Assembly: GCA_035282865.1 (NCBI GenBank)
Contig: DATEVB010000238.1
Location: 1 to 40,140 of the forward strand
Length of the DNA stretch: 40,140 bases
Source: UBA4744 sp035282865
GTDB lineage: Bacteria > Actinomycetota > Acidimicrobiia > Spongiisociales > UBA4744
Direction: 5' to 3'
Shown: positions 22,446 through 30,471 of the stretch, piece after piece
Layout: each line of letters opens with the position of its first letter
How positions within the stretch are numbered: position 1 is the stretch's first letter
Notes under the pieces: generated by a model
Told to the model about the DNA's origin: nothing
The model's input: the letters and a program-made list of their open reading frames with translations, nothing else
Database searches by the model: none
Translations under genes and position numbers: made by a program

Positions 22446-22745
22446 ATGGTGGATTTCACAGGCGTGCTTCGTACCCGGACCGAGCGTGATACCGCAATCC
22501 GGGTTGTGATCGACCTCACGAGTGAACGGCTTCGCCTTCGCTCCGGAGACACCGAGATTGCCGATTGGAGCCTGGGCGACATCCGTGTCAACGCCCAGTC
22601 CGATGGATTTCACATCAAGGCCGAAGGCGAGGAGATCATCCTCGATCTGACCCAGGACGCGGAGTTCGCGGTGGCCCTGGGGCTCAACAGCGCGCCGGTG
22701 GAGTTGGCTCGTCGCATGTCGATGGTGCGCGACCGGGCCGGCTAG
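22446..22745 (+). CDS. Small soluble protein, function unknown
   Basis: A 99-residue protein with alternating beta strands: TAIRVVIDLTSERLRLRSGD, then IADWSLGDIRVNAQSDGFHIKAEGEEIILDL, then a C-terminal helix, ELARRMSMVRDRAG. The pattern suggests a PH-like or small beta-barrel fold, but I cannot name the family. The ribosome site AAAGGAGGAGG is excellent, so it is very likely expressed. It follows the SDR gene by 108 bases with its own -10 box. After it comes a long gene-free stretch. Confidence 0.7.
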   Translation: MVDFTGVLRTRTERDTAIRVVIDLTSERLRLRSGDTEIADWSLGDIRVNAQSDGFHIKAEGEEIILDLTQDAEFAVALGLNSAPVELARRMSMVRDRAG

Positions 22746-23302
22746 CCGAAACCCGGGAGAGCCCTGTTTTACGGCCTGTCTTGGACATGGCCGTGTCGGG
22801 ATCGCCGGTTGGGAACAGAGCGTGTCGGGCCGGGTGAAATATGACCCCCTCCCGGTTCGCCGACGTCGGCGACGGGGGGCCGGATGTCTCGTCAAGCGGA
22901 TTCGGAGGCCGACCACGCGAGACTGTCTACCGCAAGGCTGCGCTCCGAAGCCGGTGGCGTCGGTTGCTCACCGAGGTTCACGCTTGCGTCGAACGCAACC
23001 GCGCCACACCCTTGGTACCAGACCGGGTCCGGCCCAAACCGACCCGTAGTCGTGCTCGTGTTCGGTTCGGTGGCGACATCCCAACATGGCGGAGCGCCTA
23101 CGTCCGCGAGGTGTCGTACCTGCTCCCTCTTTGGTTTTCGGACGATCCCCCGTGGAGCATTTTGCAATCGCCGGCATTGACTAGCTACTTGCCCCTGAAA
23201 TGGTCGGTTGTAGGTCGGTGGGGTGGGTCGGGTCGGCGATGAGGCGGCTATTCAGCGTCGACTGACAAGAGCGGGGGCGGGTCCGGGTTCGGTCCCCGAT
23301 GT
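22746..23302. other. Gene-free stretch, 557 bases
   Basis: No frame here shows a ribosome site, a family or codon bias like the neighbours. The longest plus-strand frame (22841-23242) is Arg/Ser/Thr-rich with no recognisable motif and may be a decayed remnant. Local composition is less G+C-rich around 23040-23200. A G-run cluster lies at 23202-23238. Nothing identifies an IS, tRNA or known RNA. Confidence 0.4.
23202..23238 (+). repeat. GGTCGG-rich G-run cluster
   Basis: GGTCGG occurs several times and the runs GGGG, GGG, GGG and GG occur within 17 bases (23220-23236), separated by one or two bases. On the plus strand this could form a quadruplex; it lies just past the 3' end of the response regulator gene. 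Confidence 0.35.
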
Positions 23303-23815
23303 TCAGGTGTAGGTCGCCCACGGGTCCGATCCATCCGAAATGGAGGGCGGCGGGTGGTCGGCCGGATCGTTGCTCCTGGTTCGAGGCTGTTCTTCGGGCG
23401 TGTCGAAGGTCTTCCATCGTTCGCGGGCGGTCTTGATGCCGAAAACCCGGTTGATGGTCCAGATGAATTCGTTTTCGTCCAGATCGCCTTTGCGGAAGAC
23501 GGCGATCACGCCGTCCGTCAGCGCCTTCTTCTCGAGCAACTCACTGTCCGAACCGGTCAGGAAAATGACCGGAATGTCGCTGGTGGCTCGCACCCGGCGA
23601 AGTCGGTCGAGAACCGTCAGTCCATCCGCCCCGGGAAGGTAGTGGTCGAGCAGAATCAGGCCGGGTTGCTCATTGGCCGCGATCCAGGCGGCGTGAAGAC
23701 CGTCTTCGGCGGTGAGCACGGTGAAGTCCCGCTCCTCGAAGAAGCGCCGCAGGATCTTGGCGTAGACCCGGTCGTCATCGACGATCAGGATCTTGTTGGT
23801 GCCTTTGATGGCCAC
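23303..23815 (-). CDS. Orphan single-domain response regulator
   Basis: A 170-residue protein. Residues 5-125 are a receiver domain: acidic pocket Asp13/Asp14, phospho-acceptor Asp57 in LLDHYLPGADG, Thr87 in FLTGSD and Lys109 in VFRKGD. The remaining ~45 residues are Pro, Asp and Ser-rich, probably disordered, with no DNA-binding or enzymatic output domain. No histidine kinase is adjacent. Such stand-alone receivers act by protein contact or as phosphate relays. GTG 23815 is preceded by GCGAGGTAA, so GAGG is the likely site. It is divergent from the Nfu_N/HEAT gene with only 66 bases between starts. Confidence 0.88.
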   Translation of the reverse strand: MAIKGTNKILIVDDDRVYAKILRRFFEERDFTVLTAEDGLHAAWIAANEQPGLILLDHYLPGADGLTVLDRLRRVRATSDIPVIFLTGSDSELLEKKALTDGVIAVFRKGDLDENEFIWTINRVFGIKTARERWKTFDTPEEQPRTRSNDPADHPPPSISDGSDPWATYT

Positions 23816-23869
23816 TTACCTCGCTGTTGTATCCCGGACTGTACTTCGTGTTTGAATTCTGCTGATGCC

Positions 23870-23875
23870 TACGAT
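23870..23875 (+). promoter_or_regulatory. -10 box (TACGAT) for a leaderless GTG start
   Basis: TACGAT is followed by exactly six bases and GTG 23882. No Shine-Dalgarno is present. Confidence 0.5.
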
Positions 23876-23881
23876 CGTCCT

Positions 23882-24988
23882 GTGCCGATACGTTCCCGAC
23901 CCGTTGACCTGGACGCGACACGGCGCACGGTCGCTGCCAACGACCTGATCGCCACCGCTTCCGCCTATCTCACGTCCGATATTGCACTCCGTTTGCCGTT
24001 CGAGATTCTCGTGCCCTTCAAGGCGCTCCTGTTGCGGTTCTTCTCGACCGGGCCGTGGACGGACCATGATTCCCAGAACCTGAGCGATCTCGTGACACGG
24101 TACGTCACCCGGGGATGGTGGGAGCACGACCTGGGCGGAGGCTTGACACTGGCCTATGGCACTCGAGACGGGCGATTCGAGTTGTGGGCCGGTGGTGCGG
24201 GAGCCGCAGCTCCCTCGATCTTCGACCGAGTATTCGACGGACCGGTGGTACCCGAGGCAACGCCGCACCCTCGCAAAGTCAAGTTCGCAACCGGCGGCCT
24301 CCCGGCCGCCGGAATCTGGCACCGACGCAGCGATCCGGGCAAGCCGGCCGATACGCGGGTCGAGCGATTGTTCGCCGAACCGGACATCACCGACGTCATG
24401 GTGGCCGGTGACTTCGTCACCATCGGCATCGGAGCCCGGTCGTCATGGGAGAAACGATTGGAGCCATTGCTGGCTCTGGTGACCGAACTCTTTGCTGATC
24501 CCGAAGCCGCTCACCAGCGGCCGGAACGGACTCGCCAGGATCTGATGCAAGAAGCAGGCCGGGCCGTCAACCCTTCCCGACCCGAAGAGCTCCACCTGCT
24601 CGACCCCGACGACGAAGGTGACCGGACACAGCTTCTGGAAGCCATCGACGCCGACGACCCACGAGTCCGGCGGATTGCCGTGGCTGTGCTGCTCGAGTCA
24701 CGTGACGCCGATACCCGTCAACGTGCCGTCACCCGAGGCATGGCCGACCCTTCCCGGCTGGTGCGACGCACGGCGGTCGACGCCGCCGCCGACACGGAGG
24801 ACGAGCGGTTCCGATCCTTGTTCGAGCATCTGCTCGCCGACGACGACGCTTGGATCCGCTGGAAAGCGATTCGCTCGCTCGGGGACCTGGGCCTGGGCAA
24901 CAGCCGTTCCCTGGTCGAACCATTGACCGACGATCCCGATTTCCAGGTTCGGTTCGAGATAGCCAAAGTGCTGCGCGAAGCTGGTTAG
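23882..24988 (+). CDS. Nfu_N domain plus HEAT-repeat protein
   Basis: A 368-residue protein with three parts. Residues 1-125 are an unassigned domain. Residues about 132-200 (KVKFATGGLPAAG ... RVERLFAEPDITDVMVAGDFVTIGI ... WEKRLEPLLALV) match the N-terminal domain of Nfu/NifU scaffold proteins, without the CxxC Fe-S domain. Residues about 240-365 are HEAT-like repeats such as DDPRVRRIAVAVLLESRD and DDAWIRWKAIRSLGDLG. The Nfu_N plus HEAT order recalls the staphylococcal conserved virulence factor CvfC. The start is GTG 23882, at leaderless distance from TACGAT; the frame is open much farther upstream only because it runs antisense through the response regulator gene. Role unknown; a link to Fe-S protein handling is inference. 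Confidence 0.78.
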   Translation: MPIRSRPVDLDATRRTVAANDLIATASAYLTSDIALRLPFEILVPFKALLLRFFSTGPWTDHDSQNLSDLVTRYVTRGWWEHDLGGGLTLAYGTRDGRFELWAGGAGAAAPSIFDRVFDGPVVPEATPHPRKVKFATGGLPAAGIWHRRSDPGKPADTRVERLFAEPDITDVMVAGDFVTIGIGARSSWEKRLEPLLALVTELFADPEAAHQRPERTRQDLMQEAGRAVNPSRPEELHLLDPDDEGDRTQLLEAIDADDPRVRRIAVAVLLESRDADTRQRAVTRGMADPSRLVRRTAVDAAADTEDERFRSLFEHLLADDDAWIRWKAIRSLGDLGLGNSRSLVEPLTDDPDFQVRFEIAKVLREAG

Positions 24989-25037
24989 AGCGCATGCGTT
25001 GCAGAGTCTGAAGCTCCCGGCCCCCTCACCACCTGAT

Positions 25038-25043
25038 TAGCCT
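25038..25043 (+). promoter_or_regulatory. -10 box (TAGCCT) for the prolyl oligopeptidase gene
   Basis: TAGCCT ends eight bases before ATG 25052 and no ribosome site intervenes, so the mRNA is probably leaderless. Confidence 0.45.
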
Positions 25044-25051
25044 CCGGACCC

Positions 25052-27091
25052 ATGGCATTCACATATCCCCGGGCCCGGCGGGCCGAAATCATCGACGATT
25101 ACCATGGGACGCCCGTGGCCGACCCGTACCGGTGGCTCGAAGACCCCGAATCGGATCAAACCAAAGCCTTTATTCGGGCCCAGAACGAGATCAGTCTCCC
25201 CTATCTGACGTCCCTTCCCGAGCGAACGGCATTGAGGGAACGCATGGAGGCGCTGTGGAACGTACCCCGCACCGGAGCACCGACCGTCCGCAACGGGGTT
25301 GCCGTCTGGTCACACAACGACGGGCTGCAGGATCAGCCGGTGTTGTACATTCGCAGGCCCGGGCGCGACGACCGGGTTCTCCTGGATCCCAATATCCTGT
25401 CGGAGGACGGGGCCGTGGCGGTCGTCGTTACCTCACTCTCGGACGACGGTCGTTACCTCGCTCATGCGATCGCCGAATCCGGAAGCGATTGGCAGACCAT
25501 CCGGATCCGCGACACGGAGACCGGAGATGACCTCTCCGATGAGCTCCGCCATGTCAAGTTCACGGAGATCTCCTGGCACGGGGGCGGGTTCTTCTATTCG
25601 AGGTTCCCGGCACAAGATCCGGTCTCCACCGAGCCGTCACGCAATATGGCCGTGTATTTCCACCGGCTCGGGACCCACCAGGATGCGGACGTCCTGGTGT
25701 TTGCCAATCCCGACAACCCGGACCTCGGCTACGGGGCAACCGTCAGCGACGACGGCCGCTTCCTGATCCTGACCGAGTGGGAAGGGACCTCACACAAGAA
25801 CGGGTTGCTCTACAGAACCCTGGACGACCCCGGATCCGATTGGATCCGGCTTGCCTCCCCCGGTCGGGCACTCCACGCGTTCCTCGCTCACCACGAGGGC
25901 GCCTTCCTGCTCCACACGGACCTCGAGGCTCCCAACGGGCGCATCGTGCGCCTTGCGCTCGACAGACCCGAGACCGTCGAACAAGTTGTCGGCGAGCGTC
26001 ACCAGGCGATGGAACTGGCGACCGCCGTAGCAGGTCGGTTGATCACGGTCATCCTCAACGAGGCGTCGCACCGCCTGCACACCTTCCACCTCGACGGTAC
26101 CCCGGCGGGCTCGATCGATCTGCCGGGGGCCGGCACCGTGGCTGAGCTGACCGGCCGGCTCCAGGACGATTCGCTCTATGTCGGTTTCCAGTCCTTCCTT
26201 CACCCGCCAACCGCGCTGCGGTGGAGCGGCACCACGTCCGAGGTGTTCGCCGGGGCCGAGCCACCACTCGATCCTGACCGGGTGATCGTCGAACGACGCA
26301 GGGCTGTTTCGTGCGACGGCGCCGAAGTCGGCATGTTCGTCATCCGGCTGACGACCACGGTCCTCCCCGCCCCCGTCGAGTTGTACGGGTACGGCGGTTT
26401 CAACGTCAGTCTCACCCCTATGTTCCATCCCGCCCGGCTGGCCTTCCTCGAAGCGGGCGGCGTTGTCGCCGTAGCCAACCTGCGAGGTGGTTCCGAACGC
26501 GGGGAGACTTGGCATCAAGAAGGCATGTTGGCGAATAAGCAGCAAGTATTCGACGATCTCCTCGCCTGTGCCGAGACCTTGATGGCAGATGGCGTGGCCG
26601 GACCCGGCCAGGTTGGAATCCGCGGCGGTTCAAACGGAGGGTTGCTGGCGGCGGCGGTCATGATTCAACGCCCCGATCTGTTCGGTGCCGTCGTTGCTCA
26701 AGTGCCGGTGGCCGACATGCTCCGCTATCAACACTTCACCGCCGGTCGCTATTGGACCGTCGAGTACGGAGACGCCGGGAAGGATCCGCAAGCCTTCCAG
26801 TGGTTGATGGCCTACTCTCCCTATCACAACGTCGCCACCGGGGTCACGTACCCCCCGCTGCTGATCACGACGGCCGAATCGGACGACCGGGTCGTGCCGA
26901 TGCACTCCCTCAAGCTGGCGGCCGCGGTCCAGTACGCGGCCGGCGGGAGGTCCGATCAGCCGTTGCTGGTGCGGGTCGAGACCCGGGCGGGACACGGGTT
27001 GGGCAAACCGACCTCCAAGCTGATCGATGAGTCGGCCGACGTGTTTGCCTTTCTCCTCCACCACCTGCCCGATAAACCGACCGAGCTGTGA
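25052..27091 (+). CDS. Prolyl oligopeptidase family serine peptidase (S9A)
   Basis: A 679-residue cytosolic peptidase without a signal peptide. The N-terminus DDYHGTPVADPYRWLEDPES is diagnostic for S9A. A seven-bladed propeller (about 70-400) precedes the a/b-hydrolase domain. The catalytic triad is visible: Ser527 in GIRGGSNGG, Asp611/612 in ESDDRVVPMHS and His648 in RAGHGLGKP. It cleaves short peptides after proline or, in oligopeptidase B relatives, after basic residues; the motifs favour the prolyl type. ATG 25052 has no Shine-Dalgarno and is eight bases from TAGCCT. It lies 145 bases upstream of lon, which has its own promoter. Confidence 0.95.
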   Translation: MAFTYPRARRAEIIDDYHGTPVADPYRWLEDPESDQTKAFIRAQNEISLPYLTSLPERTALRERMEALWNVPRTGAPTVRNGVAVWSHNDGLQDQPVLYIRRPGRDDRVLLDPNILSEDGAVAVVVTSLSDDGRYLAHAIAESGSDWQTIRIRDTETGDDLSDELRHVKFTEISWHGGGFFYSRFPAQDPVSTEPSRNMAVYFHRLGTHQDADVLVFANPDNPDLGYGATVSDDGRFLILTEWEGTSHKNGLLYRTLDDPGSDWIRLASPGRALHAFLAHHEGAFLLHTDLEAPNGRIVRLALDRPETVEQVVGERHQAMELATAVAGRLITVILNEASHRLHTFHLDGTPAGSIDLPGAGTVAELTGRLQDDSLYVGFQSFLHPPTALRWSGTTSEVFAGAEPPLDPDRVIVERRRAVSCDGAEVGMFVIRLTTTVLPAPVELYGYGGFNVSLTPMFHPARLAFLEAGGVVAVANLRGGSERGETWHQEGMLANKQQVFDDLLACAETLMADGVAGPGQVGIRGGSNGGLLAAAVMIQRPDLFGAVVAQVPVADMLRYQHFTAGRYWTVEYGDAGKDPQAFQWLMAYSPYHNVATGVTYPPLLITTAESDDRVVPMHSLKLAAAVQYAAGGRSDQPLLVRVETRAGHGLGKPTSKLIDESADVFAFLLHHLPDKPTEL

Positions 27092-27130
27092 GTAAGGGGC
27101 CCGATCCACCCCGGAAGTTAAGTGCTCCTC

Positions 27131-27157
27131 TTGATAAGAACCTGAGCCGGATAGCAT
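27131..27157 (+). promoter_or_regulatory. Promoter upstream of lon (TTGATA, TAGCAT)
   Basis: TTGATA at 27131-27136 and TAGCAT at 27152-27157 are separated by 15 bases, slightly short but otherwise the best two-box promoter in the window. The leader to ATG 27237 is about 70 bases. Confidence 0.5.
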
Positions 27158-27168
27158 CAGATTCTGAT
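27156..27168. promoter_or_regulatory. Palindromic operator candidate at the lon promoter
   Basis: ATCAGA-T-TCTGAT is a perfect palindrome overlapping the end of the -10 box and the predicted start point. It is not the CIRCE element nor the HspR box CTTGAGT-N7-ACTCAAG. Confidence 0.4.
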
Positions 27169-27236
27169 ATGGCCCGGAATACACGGTTGGGTAATCCGGT
27201 TGGACGTCACATCGATGGTGAACAAGAGAGGCTCGC

Positions 27237-29537
27237 ATGGCCGACACGAGAGAAATGACCCTCCCGGTACTCCCCCTCCGCAACGGGGTGGTGTTCCCCC
27301 ATATGGTGGTCACATTGCGTATCGAGACCGAGGAGGGCATCACGGCCGTGGCCGCCGCCGAGCAGTCCGATGGGTTGATGCTGCTCGTACCCAAGGTGAA
27401 CGGGAACTACTCCAGCGTCGGGACGGTTGCCCAGATCCAGGATGCCGAGGGCGGCAACCTCGTCGTTGAAGGTCTGGCCCGGGCCCGGGTCGGCGCCGGA
27501 CGAACCGACGACCAGGGAGCCCTTTGGGTAGACGCCGAGCGGTACCCCGAAGCCGACGTGCACGATGAAGCGCTCGACGACCTGGTCGGCGAATACCGGG
27601 CAGTGGTGGGCGAGGTGCTGAACCAACGTGGCATGGGCGGGGTGGCCGAGCGTGTCGTGGGTATCGAGAATCCCAGCCAGCTGGCCGACCTGGCCGTCTA
27701 CTCCCCCGACCTCTCTCTCGAGCAGAAAGTCGAGTTGCTCGAGACGCTCGACATTCGCGAGCGGCTCGGCAAACTGATGTCGTGGATGGGCGAGGTGCTG
27801 GCCGACCTCGCCCTGCGCAAGAAGGTGCGCGACAGCGCCACCGAGCGGATCGACAAATCCCAGCGTGACTACCTGCTCCGCCAGCAACTCGAAGCGATCA
27901 AGAAAGAACTCGGGGAAGATGGCGATGCCACTTCCGATTACCGGCAGAAGCTCGAAGCAGCCGAGCTCCCTGAGAAAGCCCGCCAGGCGGTAGAACGGGA
28001 GATCGACCGGTTGGAGCGCATGTCGGAACAGTCGCCCGAGCATTCCTGGATCCGTACCTGGCTCGACACGATGTTCGATGTCCCCTGGGGCAAAGGTTCC
28101 GAAGATCGCCTGAACCTCGACGAGGCATGGGCGGTGCTCGACGCCGACCACACCGGCCTCCAAGACGTCAAAGAACGCATCGTCGAGCATCTGGCGGTCC
28201 GCAAGCTTCGCAAGGACCGCGGACTGGAGAAGGCCGGGAACCTCCGGGAGGGTGCCATTTTGCTTCTCGTCGGACCTCCCGGTGTCGGCAAGACGTCGTT
28301 GGGGGAGTCGGTCGCTCGAGCCCTGGGCCGCAAGTTCGTGCGGGTGGCCCTGGGTGGCATCCGCGACGAGGCCGAGATCCGCGGCCACCGACGCACGTAC
28401 GTCGGGGCGCGGCCGGGCCGGATCGTCCGGGCTCTGGTGGAGGCGGGGACCATGAACCCTGTGTTCCTGCTGGACGAGATGGACAAGGTTGGATCGGACT
28501 GGCGCGGCGACCCGTCGTCGGCTCTCCTCGAAGTCCTGGACCCGGCCCAGAACCACACCTTCCGGGACCATTATCTCGAGTTGGATCTCGATCTCTCGGA
28601 TGTGCTGTTCATCGGTACCGCCAATCTGCTGGAGACGATCCCGGCCCCGCTGCTGGACCGTACCGAGGTGATCCGTCTCGACGGGTACACCGATCTCGAG
28701 AAGGTTGCCATCGCCCGCGACCATCTCCTCCCCCGTCAGATCCGCGGAGCCGGACTGGAGCCCGAAGAGATTGTGGTCACTGAGGCGGCTCTCACAGCCG
28801 TCGTGGACCGATACACGAGGGAAGCGGGGGTCCGCTCCCTCGAGCGCGAGCTCGGCAAGCTGGCCCGGAAAGTGGCCACCAGGATCGCCCGTGGCGACGG
28901 CAACCCAGACGTGGTCGAAGTCGACGAATCCGACGTCAAGGACTACCTGGGCAAGCCCAAGGTCTGGCGCGACGAGGCCAAGGACCGCACCGCGGTACCC
29001 GGGGTGGCAACCGGTCTGGCCGTCACCGGCGCCGGTGGCGACGTGTTGTTCGTCGAAGCGACCTCCATGGATGGTGAACCTGGATTGACGCTGACGGGAC
29101 AGCTCGGCGACGTTATGAAGGAGTCGGCGCGTATCGCCCTCTCCTACATCGAGTCGCATGCCGACCAGTTGAAGATCGACCCTGCCGACCTGAGGAAGCG
29201 GTTCCATGTTCACGTGCCGGCCGGGGCCGTCCCCAAGGACGGGCCTTCGGCCGGGATCACGATGACCACCGCCCTGGCATCGCTCCTGTCGGGCCGGAAG
29301 GTGAAGGACAACCTCGGCATGACTGGTGAGATCACCCTGCAGGGCAAGGTGTTACCAATCGGTGGGGTGAAGCAGAAGGTTTTGGCGGCGCATAGGGCCG
29401 GTCTCACCGAGGTGATCCTCCCCACCCGCAATGAGGTCGACCTCGATGACGTCCCGGCGAGTTGCCGGGAAGAGATCACCTTCCACATCGTCGACAACAT
29501 CGGCGAGGTGCTCGACAAGGCCCTTGAAACGGCCTGA
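27237..29537 (+). CDS. lon: ATP-dependent protease Lon (LonA type)
   Basis: A 766-residue LonA. The N-terminal substrate domain starts TLPVLPLRNGVVFPHMVV. Walker A is GPPGVGKT at 346-353, Walker B is FLLDEMDK at 410-417, and the protease domain has the dyad Ser671 (KDGPSAG) and Lys712 (GGVKQK). It degrades misfolded and regulatory proteins. The start is ATG 27237 after GAGAGG. Upstream lie a TTGATA/TAGCAT promoter and a perfect 13-base palindrome overlapping the predicted start point. No heat-shock CIRCE or HspR-type repeat is seen. The following 170 bases hold repeated TTGGCGCC-like words before a set of small genes. Confidence 0.97.
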   Translation: MADTREMTLPVLPLRNGVVFPHMVVTLRIETEEGITAVAAAEQSDGLMLLVPKVNGNYSSVGTVAQIQDAEGGNLVVEGLARARVGAGRTDDQGALWVDAERYPEADVHDEALDDLVGEYRAVVGEVLNQRGMGGVAERVVGIENPSQLADLAVYSPDLSLEQKVELLETLDIRERLGKLMSWMGEVLADLALRKKVRDSATERIDKSQRDYLLRQQLEAIKKELGEDGDATSDYRQKLEAAELPEKARQAVEREIDRLERMSEQSPEHSWIRTWLDTMFDVPWGKGSEDRLNLDEAWAVLDADHTGLQDVKERIVEHLAVRKLRKDRGLEKAGNLREGAILLLVGPPGVGKTSLGESVARALGRKFVRVALGGIRDEAEIRGHRRTYVGARPGRIVRALVEAGTMNPVFLLDEMDKVGSDWRGDPSSALLEVLDPAQNHTFRDHYLELDLDLSDVLFIGTANLLETIPAPLLDRTEVIRLDGYTDLEKVAIARDHLLPRQIRGAGLEPEEIVVTEAALTAVVDRYTREAGVRSLERELGKLARKVATRIARGDGNPDVVEVDESDVKDYLGKPKVWRDEAKDRTAVPGVATGLAVTGAGGDVLFVEATSMDGEPGLTLTGQLGDVMKESARIALSYIESHADQLKIDPADLRKRFHVHVPAGAVPKDGPSAGITMTTALASLLSGRKVKDNLGMTGEITLQGKVLPIGGVKQKVLAAHRAGLTEVILPTRNEVDLDDVPASCREEITFHIVDNIGEVLDKALETA

Positions 29538-29638
29538 TCTTTCACTGTCTTGGCGTCGCCCCGTCGCGCTCACCGCTTGAAGGCACCCCGATATGGTGAG
29601 CACGTTGGGCGCCGCAACCTCGCACTAGTCCCATCGGT

Positions 29639-29670
29639 GGCGCCAAGGACCCTCCTTGAGCTTTGGCGCC
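29639..29670. repeat. Inverted repeat of GGCGCCAA / TTGGCGCC downstream of lon
   Basis: Arms GGCGCCAA (29639-29646) and TTGGCGCC (29663-29670) match perfectly across a 16-base spacer. Related words TTGGCGTCGCC and TTGGGCGCC occur nearby at about 29553 and 29604. It could be a lon terminator or an operator for the small genes that follow. Confidence 0.4.
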
Positions 29671-29707
29671 GATTGACGACAACGATGTTGTGGCGATGGG
29701 AGGCCAT

Positions 29708-29977
29708 ATGTTCAAAAGCAGCAACCGGGACCCTCGATCGGCAAAACACTCGCACCAGTTCAGTGTCCACAACGTTGGGGCCGACCTCCAGCGCCAGGTG
29801 TGCGGCAGCTGTGGCCGAGTCAGCATCAAGCCGCTTCCTCCCCCCGACCTACGGGCCGAGATGCTCGTGGCCCCTAACGGCCTGTTCAACAAATCCCACG
29901 TGACGGTACGGCTCGAAGCGGCCATCGAACGGGTGCCCACCGGGCCACGCTTCGGCGAACGGAGGACCCGGCGATGA
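29708..29977 (+). CDS. Small CxxC protein, probable zinc binder
   Basis: An 89-residue protein. HSHQFSVHNVGADLQRQVCGSCGRVSIK (about 14-41) contains CGSC at 32-35 with His residues 16-18 positions earlier, which could form one zinc site. The C-terminus is Arg-rich (RFGERRTRR). ATG 29708 follows GGGAGG. Its TGA overlaps the next ATG (ATGA), so the two small genes are coupled. No family recognised; nucleic-acid or protein binding is a guess from size and charge. Confidence 0.65.
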   Translation: MFKSSNRDPRSAKHSHQFSVHNVGADLQRQVCGSCGRVSIKPLPPPDLRAEMLVAPNGLFNKSHVTVRLEAAIERVPTGPRFGERRTRR

Positions 29978-30165
29978 CTGATCTACTCTGTCAACGTTGC
30001 GACACTCCGGCGCTGGTGATCTACGCACGAGAGCCTTTGTGTGGTCCGTGCGCCCTCGAAGCGCTCGACGAACGCCACCACTATCTCGTTGTTCAGGTCG
30101 ATGACCGCGTCCGGCCGACAGAAGACGGCGCCGACACCGACACCACGACTTCCAACCCGGCTTGA
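29974..30165 (+). CDS. Small double-CxxC zinc-ribbon protein
   Basis: A 63-residue protein. CQRC at 6-9 and CGPC at 23-26 with 13 residues between form a compact zinc ribbon, similar to ribbons found at the ends of larger enzymes. The second half is acidic and Thr-rich (DGADTDTTTSNPA). Its ATG overlaps the TGA of the preceding CxxC gene. Function unknown; with its neighbour it looks like a two-component zinc-binding unit. Confidence 0.65.
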   Translation: MTDLLCQRCDTPALVIYAREPLCGPCALEALDERHHYLVVQVDDRVRPTEDGADTDTTTSNPA

Positions 30166-30174
30166 ACCACCCTC

Positions 30175-30396
30175 ATGTTCTTCCCCACCGCATCCCGTGC
30201 CCTCGAGCAATCCGGGTCAGCACCTCGATGGACGGAAACGGAATCGGACGCCCGACCCGCAGAACAGCCCTCCGACCACCCGCGGACCATCGAACCCCCC
30301 GACCGCGCTCAACCCGTCACCGACGAACTCCTTGCTGAGATGAGCAAGGCGCTTGCCAAGCGTCTGAACGGATTGGTCGACGCCCTTCGCCGGTGA
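30175..30396 (+). CDS. Possible small protein with C-terminal helix
   Basis: A 73-codon frame starting nine bases after the zinc-ribbon gene. The first two thirds are low-complexity (Pro, Glu, Ser), while the end, VTDELLAEMSKALAKRLNGLVDALRR, looks like a genuine amphipathic helix and has G/C-rich third positions. ATG 30175 has no ribosome site, so the start is uncertain. It may be the third member of the small-gene cluster before glgX. Confidence 0.4.
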   Translation: MFFPTASRALEQSGSAPRWTETESDARPAEQPSDHPRTIEPPDRAQPVTDELLAEMSKALAKRLNGLVDALRR

Positions 30397-30471
30397 GAAC
30401 CGGAGGCTTGGAACAGCTTCACCGCTCACCGGACGCGCGAGAATCCCTGGGGTATTACTCGAGAGGTCTGC

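Noticed and set aside
22800..22930. Remnant of an insertion sequence
   Set aside because: A short stretch around 22840 looked like a typical IS end, but there is no matching inverted end, target duplication or transposase fragment.
23354..23881. N-terminal extension of the Nfu_N/HEAT protein
   Set aside because: It is antisense to the response regulator, and GTG 23882 has a leaderless promoter.
27207..29213. A 668-codon minus-strand frame opposite lon
   Set aside because: Antisense shadow in high-G+C DNA; lon has every expected motif on the other strand.
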